A stretch of DNA of 64,000 bases from Burkholderia guangdongensis (GCF_013403875.1 NZ_JACBNX010000013.1:1-64000); one strand, 5' to 3'. Positions 17,179-26,782 are shown, counted from the stretch's first letter. The notes: generated by a model from the sequence alone, not told the origin. A program made the numbers and translations.

Positions 17179-18261
17179 ATGACAGATCTTTTCGACAATC
17201 CGATGGGCTTGTGCGGCTTCGAGTTCGTGGAATTCGCATCGCCCCAGTCCAATGTGCTGGAACCGCTCTTCGAAAAGCTCGGCTTCACCGAGGTCGCGCG
17301 CCATCGCTCCAAGGATGTGTCGCTGTACCGCCAGGGCGACATCAACTTCATCGTCAACCGCGAACCCCGCAGCCAGGCGGCTTACTTCACGGCCGAGCAT
17401 GGTCCGTCGGCCTGCGGTCTGGCGTTTCGCGTGAAGGATTCGCACAAGGCCTACCAGCGCGCGCTGGAACTGGGCGCGCAGCCGGTCGAGATTCCCACCG
17501 GCCCGATGGAACTGCGCCTGCCCGCGATCAAGGGCATCGGCGGCGCGCCGCTGTATCTGATCGACCGTTTCGAGGATGGCAAGTCGATCTATGACATCGA
17601 TTTCGAATTCCTGCCGGGCGTCGACCGCCATCCGAAGGGTCATGGCTTCAAGATCGTCGACCACCTGACGCACAACGTCTATCGCGGCCGCATGGGATTC
17701 TGGGCCGGCTTCTACGAGAAGCTGTTCAACTTCCGCGAGATCCGCTACTTCGACATCAAGGGCGAATACACGGGGCTCACGTCGAAGGCGATGACGGCGC
17801 CGGACGGCAAGATCCGCATCCCGCTGAACGAAGAGGCCAAGCAAGGCGGCGGTCAGATCGAGGAATTCCTGATGCAGTTCAACGGCGAGGGCATCCAGCA
17901 CATCGCGCTGCTGGCGGATGACATTTTCGATGCCGTCGATCGCCTGCAGATGGCGGGCGTGCCGGTGATGACCGCGCCGAACACGTTCTATTACGACGGA
18001 ATCGAGGCGAGGCTGCCGGGGCATGGCGAGAACATCGCGGAGCTGCAAAGTCGCGGCATCCTGCTCGACGGCTCGACGCAGGACGGCAGCAAACGACTGC
18101 TGCTGCAGATCTTCTCGCAACCGCTGCTCGGGCCGGTGTTCTTCGAGTTCATCCAGCGCAAGGGCGACGAGGGGTTCGGCGAAGGCAACTTCAAGGCGCT
18201 GTTCGAGTCGCTGGAGCGCGATCAGATCCAGCGCGGCGCGCTCGAAACCCCGAAGGTGTGA
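17179..18261 (+). CDS. hppD: 4-hydroxyphenylpyruvate dioxygenase
   Basis: 360 aa, the usual bacterial HPPD length. It converts 4-hydroxyphenylpyruvate to homogentisate in tyrosine catabolism. The three Fe(II) ligands are present: His162 in [11 protein letters not shown], His241 in GIQHIALL and Glu323 in [12 protein letters not shown]. Residues lining the active site in Pseudomonas HPPD ([28 protein letters not shown]) are kept, arguing against 4-hydroxymandelate synthase. Expression starts 41 bp after the CoA-transferase. hmgA and the later homogentisate enzymes are not in the window, so this may be a second, pathway-specific copy. Confidence 0.93.
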   Translation: MTDLFDNPMGLCGFEFVEFASPQSNVLEPLFEKLGFTEVARHRSKDVSLYRQGDINFIVNREPRSQAAYFTAEHGPSACGLAFRVKDSHKAYQRALELGAQPVEIPTGPMELRLPAIKGIGGAPLYLIDRFEDGKSIYDIDFEFLPGVDRHPKGHGFKIVDHLTHNVYRGRMGFWAGFYEKLFNFREIRYFDIKGEYTGLTSKAMTAPDGKIRIPLNEEAKQGGGQIEEFLMQFNGEGIQHIALLADDIFDAVDRLQMAGVPVMTAPNTFYYDGIEARLPGHGENIAELQSRGILLDGSTQDGSKRLLLQIFSQPLLGPVFFEFIQRKGDEGFGEGNFKALFESLERDQIQRGALETPKV

Positions 18262-18292
18262 CGCCGGCGGAACCCGACGCGGGTTCAATGAA

Positions 18293-18334
18293 GGACGCCC
18301 CGCCGCGCATCGGATGATGCGCGGCGGGGCGTCC
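18293..18334. terminator. bidirectional hairpin between hppD and metE
   Basis: A perfect 19-bp inverted repeat GGACGCCCCGCCGCGCATC / GATGCGCGGCGGGGCGTCC with a 4-nt loop lies between the convergent genes. No T-tract follows on either strand, so termination may need Rho or the hairpin alone. Confidence 0.7.
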
Positions 18335-18337
18335 GAA

Positions 18338-18387
18338 CGTCAGCGCACGTGAGCGTACGCTAGCGTACGTCAGCACCCGTCACAGCA
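18338..18387. repeat. 10-bp tandem repeat, 5 copies, overlapping the metE stop
   Basis: CGTCAGCGCA, CGTGAGCGTA, CGCTAGCGTA, CGTCAGCACC and CGTCACAGCA follow one another without gaps. The last unit covers the metE stop codon (18380-18382). Confidence 0.8.
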
Positions 18388-20674
18388 CCTGGCTGCGTAG
18401 CGTCTTCGCGGCGGCGACCATGTTCGTCAGCGCCGGCAGCACTTCCGCCCACTGGCGCGTCTTCAGCCCGCAGTCCGGGTTCACCCACAGACGTTCCGCC
18501 GGAATCCGCTCCGCCGCCTTCTTCATCAGCTCGACGATATGCGCCTCGCTCGGGATGTTCGGCGAGTGAATGTCATACACGCCCGGCCCGATCTCGTTCG
18601 GATACTTGAAGCTGTCGAATGCATCGAGCAGCTCCATGTCCGAGCGCGACGTCTCGATCGTGATCACGTCCGCATCCATGCCGGCGATCGACGCGATGAT
18701 GTCGTTGAACTCCGAATAGCACATGTGCGTGTGGATCTGCGTTTCGTCCCGCACGCCGTTCGCGGTGATGCGGAACGACTCGACCGCCCAGTCCAGATAG
18801 GCGTTCCACTGCGAGCGGCGCAATGGCAGGCCTTCGCGCAGCGCCGCCTCGTCGATCTGGATCACGCGGATGCCAGCCTGCTCGAGGTCGAGCACTTCGT
18901 CGCGGATCGCGAGCGCGAGCTGATGGCACGACACCGAGCGCGGCTGGTCGTCGCGCACGAACGACCAGTTCAGAATCGTCACCGGCCCGGTCAGCATCCC
19001 CTTCATCGGCTTGTCGGTCAGCGATTGCGCGTACCGGATCCACTCGACGGTCATCGCCTTCGGGCGGCTGATGTCGCCGAACAGGATCGGCGGCTTCACG
19101 CAGCGCGAGCCGTACGACTGCACCCAGCCGAACTGGCTGAACGCGTAGCCGTCGAGCTGCTCGCCGAAGTACTCGACCATGTCGTTGCGTTCGGCTTCGC
19201 CGTGCACCAGCACGTCGAGATTCAGCGTTTCCTGCTCGCGGACGCTGCGTGCGATCTCCGCGTGCATCGCTGCCTGGTAGCCGGCTTCGTTCAGCTCGCC
19301 GGCCTTGAACTGGCTGCGTGCGTGGCGGATGTCGGCCGTCTGCGGAAACGAGCCGATCGTCGTGGTCGGGAACGCGGGCAGCTTCAGCCGTGCGGCCTGC
19401 TTCGGCGCACGCACGTCGTACGGGCTCTGGCGCTGGCCGAGCGCGGCGGTGATGCGTTCCACCGCGGCCTTGACGACCGGATTGTGCACGCGCGGCGACG
19501 CGCGGCGGCTGTCGATCGCGGCCGCATCGGCCGCCAGTGCATCGGCAACCGACGCGCGGCCATGATTGAGCGCGCACGCGAGCACCTTCAGCTCGTCGAG
19601 CTTCTGCAGCGCGAAGGCGAGCCACGAGCGAATCTCCGGATCGAGCTTCTGCTCGCTCGACAGATCGACCGGCACATGCAGCAGCGAGCACGACGGCGCG
19701 ATCCACAGACGCTCGCCGAGCTGCCTCGCGAGCGGCTCGAGCCAGTCGAGCGTGGCGCCCAGGTCCGTCTTCCAGATGTTGCGGCCGTTGATCGCGCCCA
19801 CCGACAGCACGCGGTTCACCGGCAGTTCGCGAATCAGCGCGCCGATTTCGTCGCGTGCGTTGATCGCGTCGATGTGCAGGCCGTCGACGGGCAGCGAGCA
19901 CGCGAGCGTCAGGTTGTCCTGAAGCTGGCCGAAGTACGTCGCGAGCAGCAGCTTGATCCGGCGCGTCTCGAGCGCCGCATAGGCGGTCCTGAACGCCTGG
20001 CGCCATTCGGCGTCGAGCTCGGTGACGAGGATCGGCTCGTCGATCTGCACCCATTCGACGCCCTGCGCGGTCAGCGTGTCGAGCAGCGCGCCGTACACGG
20101 GCAGCAGCTTCGGCAGCAGCGCGAGGCGATCCGAATCGTCCTTCGCCTTGCCGAGCCACAGGTACGTGACGGGGCCGACGATCACGGGTTTGGCGTTCAC
20201 GCCCTGCGTTTGCGCTTGCGCCAGTTGCTGGAGCAGGCGCGACGGGTCGAGCGAGAAGTTCGTGTCCGCGTGGAATTCCGGCACGATGTAGTGATAGTTC
20301 GTGTCGAACCATTTCGTCATTTCGCCGGCCGCGACGCCGCCGCAGCATGCCGCATGGTCTTCCGCCGACTGGGTCGAGCGGCCGCGCGCGACACGGAAAT
20401 AGTTGTCGAGCGTGTCGCCGTGGAAGCCCTGCACGCGCTTCGGCAGGTTGCCGAGCGTGAAGCTCATGTCGAGCACCTGGTCGTAGAACGAGAAGTCGCC
20501 GATCGGCGCCAGATCGAGATCGCGCTGGTCGGCCCAGTGACGCTCGCGCAGTTGCGCGCCCAGCGCCTTCAGCTCGTCGCGCGACGACTGGCCCTTCCAG
20601 TAGTTTTCGAGGGCGAACTTCAGTTCGCGTTTCGCGCCGATGCGCGGGAAGCCGAGGTTGTGTGTCGTGACCAT
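18380..20674 (-). CDS. metE: cobalamin-independent methionine synthase
   Basis: 764 aa, full length. It transfers the methyl group of 5-methyltetrahydropteroyl-triglutamate to homocysteine. The N-terminal half begins [20 protein letters not shown], the folate/homocysteine-binding signature. The C-terminal barrel carries the zinc ligands in HTHMCYSEF (His, Cys), [13 protein letters not shown] (Glu) and [10 protein letters not shown] (Cys). It is transcribed away from metR across a 128-bp region holding a 25-bp dyad. No cobalamin riboswitch is visible in the short leader, so regulation through MetR and homocysteine is the expected mode. Confidence 0.97.
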   Translation of the reverse strand: MVTTHNLGFPRIGAKRELKFALENYWKGQSSRDELKALGAQLRERHWADQRDLDLAPIGDFSFYDQVLDMSFTLGNLPKRVQGFHGDTLDNYFRVARGRSTQSAEDHAACCGGVAAGEMTKWFDTNYHYIVPEFHADTNFSLDPSRLLQQLAQAQTQGVNAKPVIVGPVTYLWLGKAKDDSDRLALLPKLLPVYGALLDTLTAQGVEWVQIDEPILVTELDAEWRQAFRTAYAALETRRIKLLLATYFGQLQDNLTLACSLPVDGLHIDAINARDEIGALIRELPVNRVLSVGAINGRNIWKTDLGATLDWLEPLARQLGERLWIAPSCSLLHVPVDLSSEQKLDPEIRSWLAFALQKLDELKVLACALNHGRASVADALAADAAAIDSRRASPRVHNPVVKAAVERITAALGQRQSPYDVRAPKQAARLKLPAFPTTTIGSFPQTADIRHARSQFKAGELNEAGYQAAMHAEIARSVREQETLNLDVLVHGEAERNDMVEYFGEQLDGYAFSQFGWVQSYGSRCVKPPILFGDISRPKAMTVEWIRYAQSLTDKPMKGMLTGPVTILNWSFVRDDQPRSVSCHQLALAIRDEVLDLEQAGIRVIQIDEAALREGLPLRRSQWNAYLDWAVESFRITANGVRDETQIHTHMCYSEFNDIIASIAGMDADVITIETSRSDMELLDAFDSFKYPNEIGPGVYDIHSPNIPSEAHIVELMKKAAERIPAERLWVNPDCGLKTRQWAEVLPALTNMVAAAKTLRSQVL

Positions 20675-20732
20675 GAGTGCTGCCGTTCAAGAGGTTTGAA
20701 AGATCCGGCAGCAATGATAGGATTTTCACTTC

Positions 20733-20757
20733 ATGAAATAAAATGGCTTTATTTCAT
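20733..20757. promoter_or_regulatory. MetR-type LysR operator between metE and metR
   Basis: ATGAAATAAA-ATGGC-TTTATTTCAT is a perfect 10-5-10 dyad ending in the TGAA/TTCA half-sites of MetR boxes. It sits about 60 bp from metE and 45 bp from metR, in the only AT-rich part of the area. Confidence 0.75.
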
Positions 20758-20802
20758 TGATCCATTAGATTTCTTCATGATCTATTTTCACGAGCGCCCG
20801 CC

Positions 20803-21711
20803 ATGCTAGAACGGTTTCATCTCGTCCTCATCCGCGAAGTGGAGCGTCAGGGGTCGTTGACGGCGGCGGCCAACGAACTGCATCTGACGCAATCGGCGCT
20901 CAGCCATACGGTCAAGAAGCTCGAGCAGCAACTCGGCACGCCGGTCTGGGATCGCGATGGGCGCTCGCTGCGGCTCACGCAGGCGGGGCAGTACCTGCTC
21001 GCGCTCGCCGGCCGGTTGCTGCCGCAGTTCGAGCATGCGGAGGCGCGGATGAAGCAGTACGCGAACGGCGAGCGCGGCACGCTGCGCATCGGGATGGAGT
21101 GCCATCCGTGCTACCAGTGGCTGCTGAAGGTGGTGTCGCCGTATCTGTCCCGCTGGCCGGACGTCGACGTGGACGTCAAGCAGCGCTTCCAGTTCGGCGG
21201 CATCGGCGCGCTGTTCGGCTACGACGTCGACGTGCTCGTCACGCCGGATCCGCTGAATCGGCCCGGGCTGCGCTTCGAGCCGGTGTTCGACTACGAGCAG
21301 GTGCTGGTCGTCGCCGACGGGCATCGGCTGGCGGGCGCGCGTTACGTGACACCGGAGCAGCTCGCGGACGAAACGCTGATCACGTACCCGGTCGAAACCG
21401 ACCGGCTGGACATCTACAACCAGTTCCTGACACCGGCGGGCGTCGTGCCGAAGCGGCACAAGACGATCGAGACGACCGACATCATGCTGCAGATGGTCGC
21501 GAGCGGGCGCGGCGTGGCCGCGCTGCCGAAATGGCTCGCCGACGAATACGCGGACCGGATACCGGTGGAGCCGGTCAAGCTCGGCAAGGGGGGGATCGCG
21601 AAGCAGATTTTCCTCGGCGTCCGGGAGGCGGACGCGTCGATCGATTACCTGAGCGCGTTCGTCGAGCTTGCGCGCGAATCGACGGGGAACGCGGTCAGAA
21701 TGCTTCGATAG
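20803..21711 (+). CDS. metR: LysR-family activator of methionine biosynthesis
   Basis: 302 aa. The N-terminal winged HTH (LIREVERQGSLTAAANELHLTQSALSHTVKKLEQQLGTPVWDRD) is followed by the effector domain with GTLRIGMECHPCYQWLLKVV and DVDVLVTPDPLNRPGL, segments characteristic of MetR, which senses homocysteine. It is divergent from metE, the classical arrangement, with a suitable dyad between them. Confidence 0.93.
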   Translation: MLERFHLVLIREVERQGSLTAAANELHLTQSALSHTVKKLEQQLGTPVWDRDGRSLRLTQAGQYLLALAGRLLPQFEHAEARMKQYANGERGTLRIGMECHPCYQWLLKVVSPYLSRWPDVDVDVKQRFQFGGIGALFGYDVDVLVTPDPLNRPGLRFEPVFDYEQVLVVADGHRLAGARYVTPEQLADETLITYPVETDRLDIYNQFLTPAGVVPKRHKTIETTDIMLQMVASGRGVAALPKWLADEYADRIPVEPVKLGKGGIAKQIFLGVREADASIDYLSAFVELARESTGNAVRMLR

Positions 21712-21732
21712 GCGCGCATTGCCGATGCGATC

Positions 21733-23358
21733 CTATCGCCCGCCCGGCGCCGCCATCAATCCCGGCGCGAGCAGATAGAACCCGACGCCGATCACGACGA
21801 GATACAGCAGCAGCACGAACGTCCACCCCATGTTGTGGCGGATCACGTCGCCTTCGTTGCGCACGAAACGGCTGGTCGACACGCCGACGCTCGCGGTCTG
21901 CGGCGCGACCGGCTTGCCGACTTCGGCGCCGACCGAATTCAGCGACGGCAGCAGCAGCGTCGGGACGCCGAGCAGGCGCCCGACCGTGACCTGGAAGAAG
22001 CCGAACATCGCGTTGGTCGACGTGTTGCTGCCGGACAGCGCGACGCCGATCCAGCCGAGGATCGGTGCGACGACGATGTACGCGATGCCGATCTTCGAGA
22101 AGCCCTCGGCGAGCGACGCGGCCATCCCCGAGAAGTTGAAGATGAACGCGAGGCCGAAGATGAAGATGCCGACGAGCATCGCCCCCCACATCTGATGCCA
22201 CGTGCGGCGGAACGCTTCCACGTACTGCGCGGGCTTCATCCCGAGCAGCACGGTGATGACGAGCCACGACGCGAGAATCGCCGAGCCGCCGACGAATGGC
22301 GAGAACGAGAACGCGGCGGCGACCTTCGCGCCCGCGTGGATCGACGAGCCCGCGTCGACGCCGAACTTGAACCAGACGACGCGCGGCAGCGGCGACCACG
22401 GGCCCGTCCACAGCACGACGACCGCGATCAGGATCAGGAACGGCAGCCACGCGCGGAACAGCTGCGTGCGGGTGAGCCCGTGCGATTCGCTGCCGGCCAC
22501 GGCGAGCGACGTCTCGATCGGCTGGCCGCCGTAACCGAGCACGCGCTTCGGGCGCCAGAACCGCAGCAGCACGAGTAGCGCGGCGAAGCAGACGATCGAG
22601 CCGGTGACGTCGGGCAGGTACGGCCCGAGAAACACCGCGACCGGATATTGCCCGGCGATGTACGCGAGCGAGCCAACCACCGCGAGCGGCCAGCCGTCGC
22701 GCAGGCCGGTGCGTCCGGAGACCAGATAGATCAGGATCCACGGCGGCAGCAGCGCGAGCACCGCGACGATGTGCGCGACCGACGCGGACAGCGACATCAG
22801 CGGCAGGCCGGTCACCGCTGCGAGCGCAACGATCGGCACGCCGAGCGCGCCGTACGACACCGGCGCGTTGTTCGCGATCGCCGCGACGCGGATCGCGTCG
22901 AGATCGGGAATGCCGAGCCCGATCAGGATCGGCGCGACGAACGCCCACGGATAGCCGAAGCCGACGAGCCCTTCCAGCAGCGCGCCGAACGCCCACGCGA
23001 ACAGGATCGTCTGCACGCGGACGTCCGCGGTGCCGAGGCTCGTCAGCCAGCGCCGGAACTGGTCGAACGTGCCGGTGAGCACCAGCGAGTTGAACAGCAT
23101 CACGCCCCAGAACGTGATCCAGTCGACGGACCAGATGCCGGTCATCGCACCGTACAGATAGGCGCGCAGACCGGTGGCGACCGGCATCCGCCAGACCGCG
23201 GCCGCGAGGAGGAACGTGACGATCGCGCCGGCCAGCACGGAGAGCCATGCGGACAGCCGGAACACCGCGAGCAGCACGAGGAGGACGATGACGGGGATGA
23301 GCGCGAGCAGCCACGAAACGAACAGGTTGCCGGCGGGATCGAGGATCTGCTGGAACAT
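21733..23358 (-). CDS. lldP: L-lactate permease
   Basis: 541 aa, an inner-membrane lactate/glycolate:H+ symporter with about a dozen or more hydrophobic stretches. Typical segments include FGALLEGLVGFGYPWAFVAPILIGLG, AIANNAPVSYGALGVPIVALA and ILGWIGVALSGSNTSTNAMFGFFQV, the last being the conserved SGSNTSTNAMFG signature. A strong GGAGGAG precedes the start at 23358. No lldD or lldR neighbour is present; the gene stands alone and converges on metR. It is divergent from the peroxiredoxin-like gene. Confidence 0.92.
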   Translation of the reverse strand: MFQQILDPAGNLFVSWLLALIPVIVLLVLLAVFRLSAWLSVLAGAIVTFLLAAAVWRMPVATGLRAYLYGAMTGIWSVDWITFWGVMLFNSLVLTGTFDQFRRWLTSLGTADVRVQTILFAWAFGALLEGLVGFGYPWAFVAPILIGLGIPDLDAIRVAAIANNAPVSYGALGVPIVALAAVTGLPLMSLSASVAHIVAVLALLPPWILIYLVSGRTGLRDGWPLAVVGSLAYIAGQYPVAVFLGPYLPDVTGSIVCFAALLVLLRFWRPKRVLGYGGQPIETSLAVAGSESHGLTRTQLFRAWLPFLILIAVVVLWTGPWSPLPRVVWFKFGVDAGSSIHAGAKVAAAFSFSPFVGGSAILASWLVITVLLGMKPAQYVEAFRRTWHQMWGAMLVGIFIFGLAFIFNFSGMAASLAEGFSKIGIAYIVVAPILGWIGVALSGSNTSTNAMFGFFQVTVGRLLGVPTLLLPSLNSVGAEVGKPVAPQTASVGVSTSRFVRNEGDVIRHNMGWTFVLLLYLVVIGVGFYLLAPGLMAAPGGR

Positions 23359-23642
23359 GGATCAGACTCCTCCCTGTTCTTTTTGAGTAACAGGAGATGT
23401 GCGATCGAAAACGGGTATATGCGATGAATTTTAGGAAAAATGCCCGGCGAAACAAAGGGTTGGGATACCCGATGCGGGGCGCCCGCGCCCCGGCCCATGC
23501 CGCGCGGGAATGCGAGATATTCCTCGCCGGTTCTATCTGACTCGCGGCGGCGCGCCGATGATCGGGTCACGACGTACCGCACGGTGCGTCACACGTAGCC
23601 CCAGACGTAGCCCCAGAGCCCTTCACTCATCGGAGAACCGCC

Positions 23643-24314
23643 ATGTCGCTTCAGGACAGACTCGACGCATTCAAGGCCGACTTCAAGGCCGGCAAGCCCC
23701 CGTACAACGCGCCGCCCGAGATTCACCCGATCATGGAGCGCGCAACCGCCGAACTGATCGCCTCCGGCCAGGCGGCGCGCGCGATCAAGGCCGGCGACCG
23801 CGCGCCGGCGTTCGGCCTGAAGGATCAGGACGGCAACGAAGTGTCGTCCGATGCGCTGCTCGACGACGGGCCGCTGATCGTGTCGTTCTATCGCGGGGTC
23901 TGGTGCCCGTACTGCAACCTCGACCTGCAGGCGCTGAACGAAGCGCTGCCGGATCTGCGCCGCTTCGGCGCGAGCGTGGTCGCGATCTCGCCGCAGACGG
24001 CCGTCAACAGCCGCAAGTCGGTGCGCACGAACGGGCTCGGGTTCCCGGTGCTCGGCGATCCGCGCAACGACGTCGCGGCCGCGTTCGGGTTGCGCTTCGC
24101 GCTGCCCGACTATCTGGTCGATCTGTACAGGAAGTTGAAGAACGAGCTGCCCGCGTTCAACGGCGATGCGAGCTGGACGCTGCCGATGCCCGCGCGCTAC
24201 GTGATCGGGACCGACGGGATCGTCGTCTACTCGGACGTGAATCCCGACTACACGCATCGCCCCGATCCGTCGGAGATGCTGCCGGTGCTCGAAAAGCTCG
24301 CACAGGCCGCGTGA
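23643..24314 (+). CDS. peroxiredoxin-like protein (AhpC/TSA family)
   Basis: 223 aa with a thioredoxin fold. After a helical N-terminal 50 residues comes IKAGDRAPAFGLKDQDGNEV and then the active site FYRGVWCPYCNLDLQAL, a CxxC rather than the single T-x-x-C of most peroxiredoxins. The later part (VRTNGLGFPVLGDPRNDVAAAFGLRF) is as in BCP/AhpC relatives. Members of this group reduce peroxides or act as thiol oxidoreductases; the electron donor is unknown. GGAG precedes the ATG. Two copies of the 12-mer ACGTAGCCCCAG lie just upstream (23593-23616). Confidence 0.85.
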   Translation: MSLQDRLDAFKADFKAGKPPYNAPPEIHPIMERATAELIASGQAARAIKAGDRAPAFGLKDQDGNEVSSDALLDDGPLIVSFYRGVWCPYCNLDLQALNEALPDLRRFGASVVAISPQTAVNSRKSVRTNGLGFPVLGDPRNDVAAAFGLRFALPDYLVDLYRKLKNELPAFNGDASWTLPMPARYVIGTDGIVVYSDVNPDYTHRPDPSEMLPVLEKLAQAA

Positions 24315-24362
24315 CGGGCGAGGGCGCGCGCCGTTCGGGCGACGAGGGGGGGCGCGCGTGCC

Positions 24363-24398
24363 GCGCACCGCGCGCACTACGCGCACTACGCGCACTAT
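24363..24398. repeat. 9-bp tandem repeat, 4 copies, overlapping a LysR stop codon
   Basis: GCGCACCGC, GCGCACTAC, GCGCACTAC and GCGCACTAT are contiguous. The final unit contains the stop codon (24395-24397) of the minus-strand LysR gene. Confidence 0.8.
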
Positions 24399-25291
24399 CC
24401 GCGCGGTGCGCTCATCAATTGCTCGACGAACGCGACGAACGCGCGCGCCTTTGACGTCACGAGCCGGCCCGCGGGAAAGACCGCCCACAGATCGATCGGC
24501 GGCAGCCGCCAGTCGGCGAGCACCGCCTGCACCGTGCCGTTCGCGAGCTCGGGCGCGAACATCCACTCGGACGCGACCGCGATGCCCATGCCGGCGAGCA
24601 CCGCCGCGCGCATCCCCTCGGCCGCGCTGACGCGCAGCCGCCCGGACACGGCGATCGCGACTTCCGTGCCGTCCCGGCTGAACGCCCACGATTGCCCGCC
24701 GCCGCGCACCGTATAGATGATCGCCTCATGTCGGCTCAGATCGGCCGGCGTCGCCGGCAGGCCCGCCGCCGCGAAATACGACGGCGTGCCGACGACGTAG
24801 CGCGGACACTGCGCGATGCGGCGTGCGGTCATCGTCGTGCTGTCGTCGAGCGCGCCCATTCGCAGCGCGACGTCGATCCCTTCTTCGAGCAGGTCGATGT
24901 TGCGGTCGTCGAGTATCACGTCGACGTCGAGCTTCGGGTGCTCCGCGAGAAACGTCTTCATCGCGGGCAGCACGTGCAGGCGCGCGAACGTGACCGCGGC
25001 CGACACGCGCAGCCGGCCGGTCAGGCCCGCCGACGTGTCGCGCACCGCCTGCTCCGCTTCGAGCGCTTCCTCGATCGCGCGTTTCGCGTGCTCGTAGAAG
25101 CGCTGGCCCGCGTCGGTCGTCGCCAGCCCGCGCGTCGAGCGCAACAGCAGGCGTGTGCCGAGCCACGCCTCGAGCTGCGCGATCGTCTTCGACACCGCCG
25201 GCTGGCCGAGGTCGAGGCGCCGCGCGGCGGCCGAGAACGACCCCGCCTCGACGACGCTCACGTAAGTCTCCATCGCGACGAGGCGATCCAT
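24395..25291 (-). CDS. LysR-family transcriptional regulator
   Basis: 298 aa, beginning MDRLVAMETYVSVVEAGSFSAAARRL. The winged HTH continues LGQPAVSKTIAQLEAWLGTRLLLRSTRGLATTDAG. The effector domain includes GRLRVSAAVTFARLHVLPAMKTFL and GIDVALRMGALDDSTMT-type loops. This is the CrgA/YafC-like branch, whose members often control small redox or efflux genes. It converges with the peroxiredoxin gene and is followed at 93 bp on the same strand-side by the OsmC gene; neither is a proven target. Confidence 0.88.
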   Translation of the reverse strand: MDRLVAMETYVSVVEAGSFSAAARRLDLGQPAVSKTIAQLEAWLGTRLLLRSTRGLATTDAGQRFYEHAKRAIEEALEAEQAVRDTSAGLTGRLRVSAAVTFARLHVLPAMKTFLAEHPKLDVDVILDDRNIDLLEEGIDVALRMGALDDSTTMTARRIAQCPRYVVGTPSYFAAAGLPATPADLSRHEAIIYTVRGGGQSWAFSRDGTEVAIAVSGRLRVSAAEGMRAAVLAGMGIAVASEWMFAPELANGTVQAVLADWRLPPIDLWAVFPAGRLVTSKARAFVAFVEQLMSAPRG

Positions 25292-25384
25292 CGGCGCGCC
25301 CCCGTCAACGCCACGCGGCCGGCTGCGCGGCTGCGGCGGCGTTCGGGTTCGGTGATGTCATCGCGAAGGTCCTCGTCGGGGGCG

Positions 25385-25786
25385 TTACGCGGTCAGATGG
25401 CTGTCGATCTCGACGGTGCCCGTCAACAGGCGATGGATCGGGCAGATGTTCGCGATCTCGAGCAGACGCGCGCGCTGCGCGTCGGTCAGCGCGCCGGACA
25501 GCGTGATCGCGCGTGCGATCTTCGTCGGCTGGCCGGTGCGCTCGTCGGTGATCTCGAGGCGCACGTCGATCCCGTCGAGCGCGATCTCCTTGCGCTGCGC
25601 GTACATCGCGACCGTGATCGCGGTGCATGCGCCGAGCGCGGACAGCAGCAGCTCGTGCGGATCGGGGCCGGCGTCGTGGCCGCCGAGGCGCTCCACCACG
25701 TCGGCGGTCAATTCGTGCGCGCCGGCGTTCAGGGTGACGCGGTATGGAATCCTGCCGAGATGCGCGGCGACGGTCATGTTGGCCAT
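25385..25786 (-). CDS. OsmC-family protein
   Basis: A 133-aa OsmC/Ohr-like protein: TVAAHLGRIPYRVTLNAGAHELTADV, then GPDPHELLLSALGACTAITVAMYA with the family's conserved catalytic-type Cys in LGACTA, and later LLEIANICPIHRLLTG with the second Cys. Such proteins reduce organic or fatty-acid hydroperoxides with lipoyl or thiol donors. The ATG at 25786 (MANMTV) is preferred; the frame stays open into the tRNA relic upstream and that part is not coding. It probably belongs to the oxidative-stress set with the peroxiredoxin-like gene nearby. Confidence 0.88.
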   Translation of the reverse strand: MANMTVAAHLGRIPYRVTLNAGAHELTADVVERLGGHDAGPDPHELLLSALGACTAITVAMYAQRKEIALDGIDVRLEITDERTGQPTKIARAITLSGALTDAQRARLLEIANICPIHRLLTGTVEIDSHLTA

Positions 25787-25815
25787 GCTGAATCCTGAGC
25801 GAAGGTTGGACGGGC

Positions 25816-25860
25816 GGTGCCTGAGGCCGGACTCGAACCGGCAAGGCAGCCGCATGCTGC
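25816..25860 (-). pseudogene. tRNA 3'-end relic (T-arm, acceptor strand and variable-arm-like hairpin)
   Basis: On the minus strand a 15-nt hairpin GCAGC-ATGCG-GCTGC is followed by CTT, a perfect T-arm GCCGG-TTCGAGT-CCGGC, then CTCAGGC-ACC. No matching 5' acceptor (GCCTGAG), D-arm or anticodon arm is found upstream, so this is not a functional tRNA. TTGCCGGTTCGAGTCCGG is identical over 18 bases to the 3' part of the tRNA-Leu at 10319-10338, suggesting a leucine-tRNA origin, such as an old integration scar. Confidence 0.7.
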
Positions 25861-25909
25861 GAACCTTACCCCGGAAACTCCGTCGCGGATAGACGAACGG
25901 ACGACGTGC

Positions 25910-26680
25910 TCACGCGAACTCGATCCGCTTCACCGCCTGGCTGAGCAGCGGGAACGTATCGACGGATTCGGCCTTCCGGTTCGTGATCAGCGTGCCGATC
26001 CGCTCGACGCCGCAGAAGCTGATCCGGCTGCCGAGGCCAATCTTGCCGAAATCCGCGAGGATCACGACGTCGCGCGCGTTCGCGACCATCGCGCGCGCGA
26101 CTTCGGCGTCCGCGCGATCGTAGTTGGTCGCGCCGTGCAGGTGGTCGACGCCGACCGGCGACAGCAGCGCGACGTCCGCGCGATAGCGATGGATCTCGGC
26201 GACCGTCGCATCGCCGACCGTCGCCGCCGCGCGGTCGCTGATCGTGCCGCCGAGCAGGATCACGTCGTTGCGCGCGCGCGTCGCGTCGCCGATCGGCCGC
26301 AGCTTCAGCGCGACGTCGATCGAGTTCGTGACGATCGTCAGGTTCGACAGCGACGCGAGCTCCTCGGCGAGCAGTGCGGTTGTCGTGCCCGCGTCGATGA
26401 ACAGCGTCTGCGCGCCGGCGATCACGCCGACCGCTGCGTGCGCAATCGCCGCCTTCGCCTTGATCCGCGTGTGTGCGCGCTCGGCGATCGGCGGCTCGTC
26501 GTCGACGCGGATCGCGCCGCCGTGCACCCGCTTGAGCTCGCCCAGCGCCTCGAGATCGAGCAGATCGCGCCGCACCGTTTCGCGCGACACGTTCAGGTCC
26601 GCCATGATGCGTTCGGTCGACACGCGCTGCAGCGTCGACAGCAGCGCGCGGATTCTTTGATAACGGTCTTCCTGCCACAT
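25910..26680 (-). CDS. DeoR/GlpR-family transcriptional regulator
   Basis: 256 aa. The DeoR HTH is MWQEDRYQRIRALLSTLQRVSTERIMADLNVSRETVRRDLLDLEALG, followed by the signature GELKRVHGGAI. The C-terminal sugar-phosphate-sensing domain has LFIDAGTTTALLAEEL, TIVTNSIDVA and VILADFGKIGLGSRISFCGV. Members repress sugar or glycerol catabolic operons and respond to a phosphorylated sugar. No such operon is adjacent, so the target is unknown. I start at the ATG at 26680, giving the standard length. Confidence 0.9.
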   Translation of the reverse strand: MWQEDRYQRIRALLSTLQRVSTERIMADLNVSRETVRRDLLDLEALGELKRVHGGAIRVDDEPPIAERAHTRIKAKAAIAHAAVGVIAGAQTLFIDAGTTTALLAEELASLSNLTIVTNSIDVALKLRPIGDATRARNDVILLGGTISDRAAATVGDATVAEIHRYRADVALLSPVGVDHLHGATNYDRADAEVARAMVANARDVVILADFGKIGLGSRISFCGVERIGTLITNRKAESVDTFPLLSQAVKRIEFA

Positions 26681-26782
26681 AGGGGAGCCCAGAACGATGG
26701 AGAGCGGCCGCGAGCCGGCGGCGTCGGCGCCCATGGTAGAGCATCCGGCCGACCGTGGGAAACGCGCGGGGCGTGCGGGCTT

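Noticed and set aside
20675-20802. A cobalamin or SAM/SAH riboswitch upstream of metE
   Set aside because: The leader is too short and shows only the MetR dyad; no riboswitch core motifs were seen.
9995-25860. An integrative island bounded by tRNA-Leu and the tRNA relic at 25816
   Set aside because: The two copies are in opposite orientation, no integrase is present, and core genes (metE, metR, lldP) lie between.
25816-25920. A complete tRNA gene upstream of osmC
   Set aside because: No 5' acceptor strand, D-arm or anticodon arm matches the T-arm and acceptor 3' strand.
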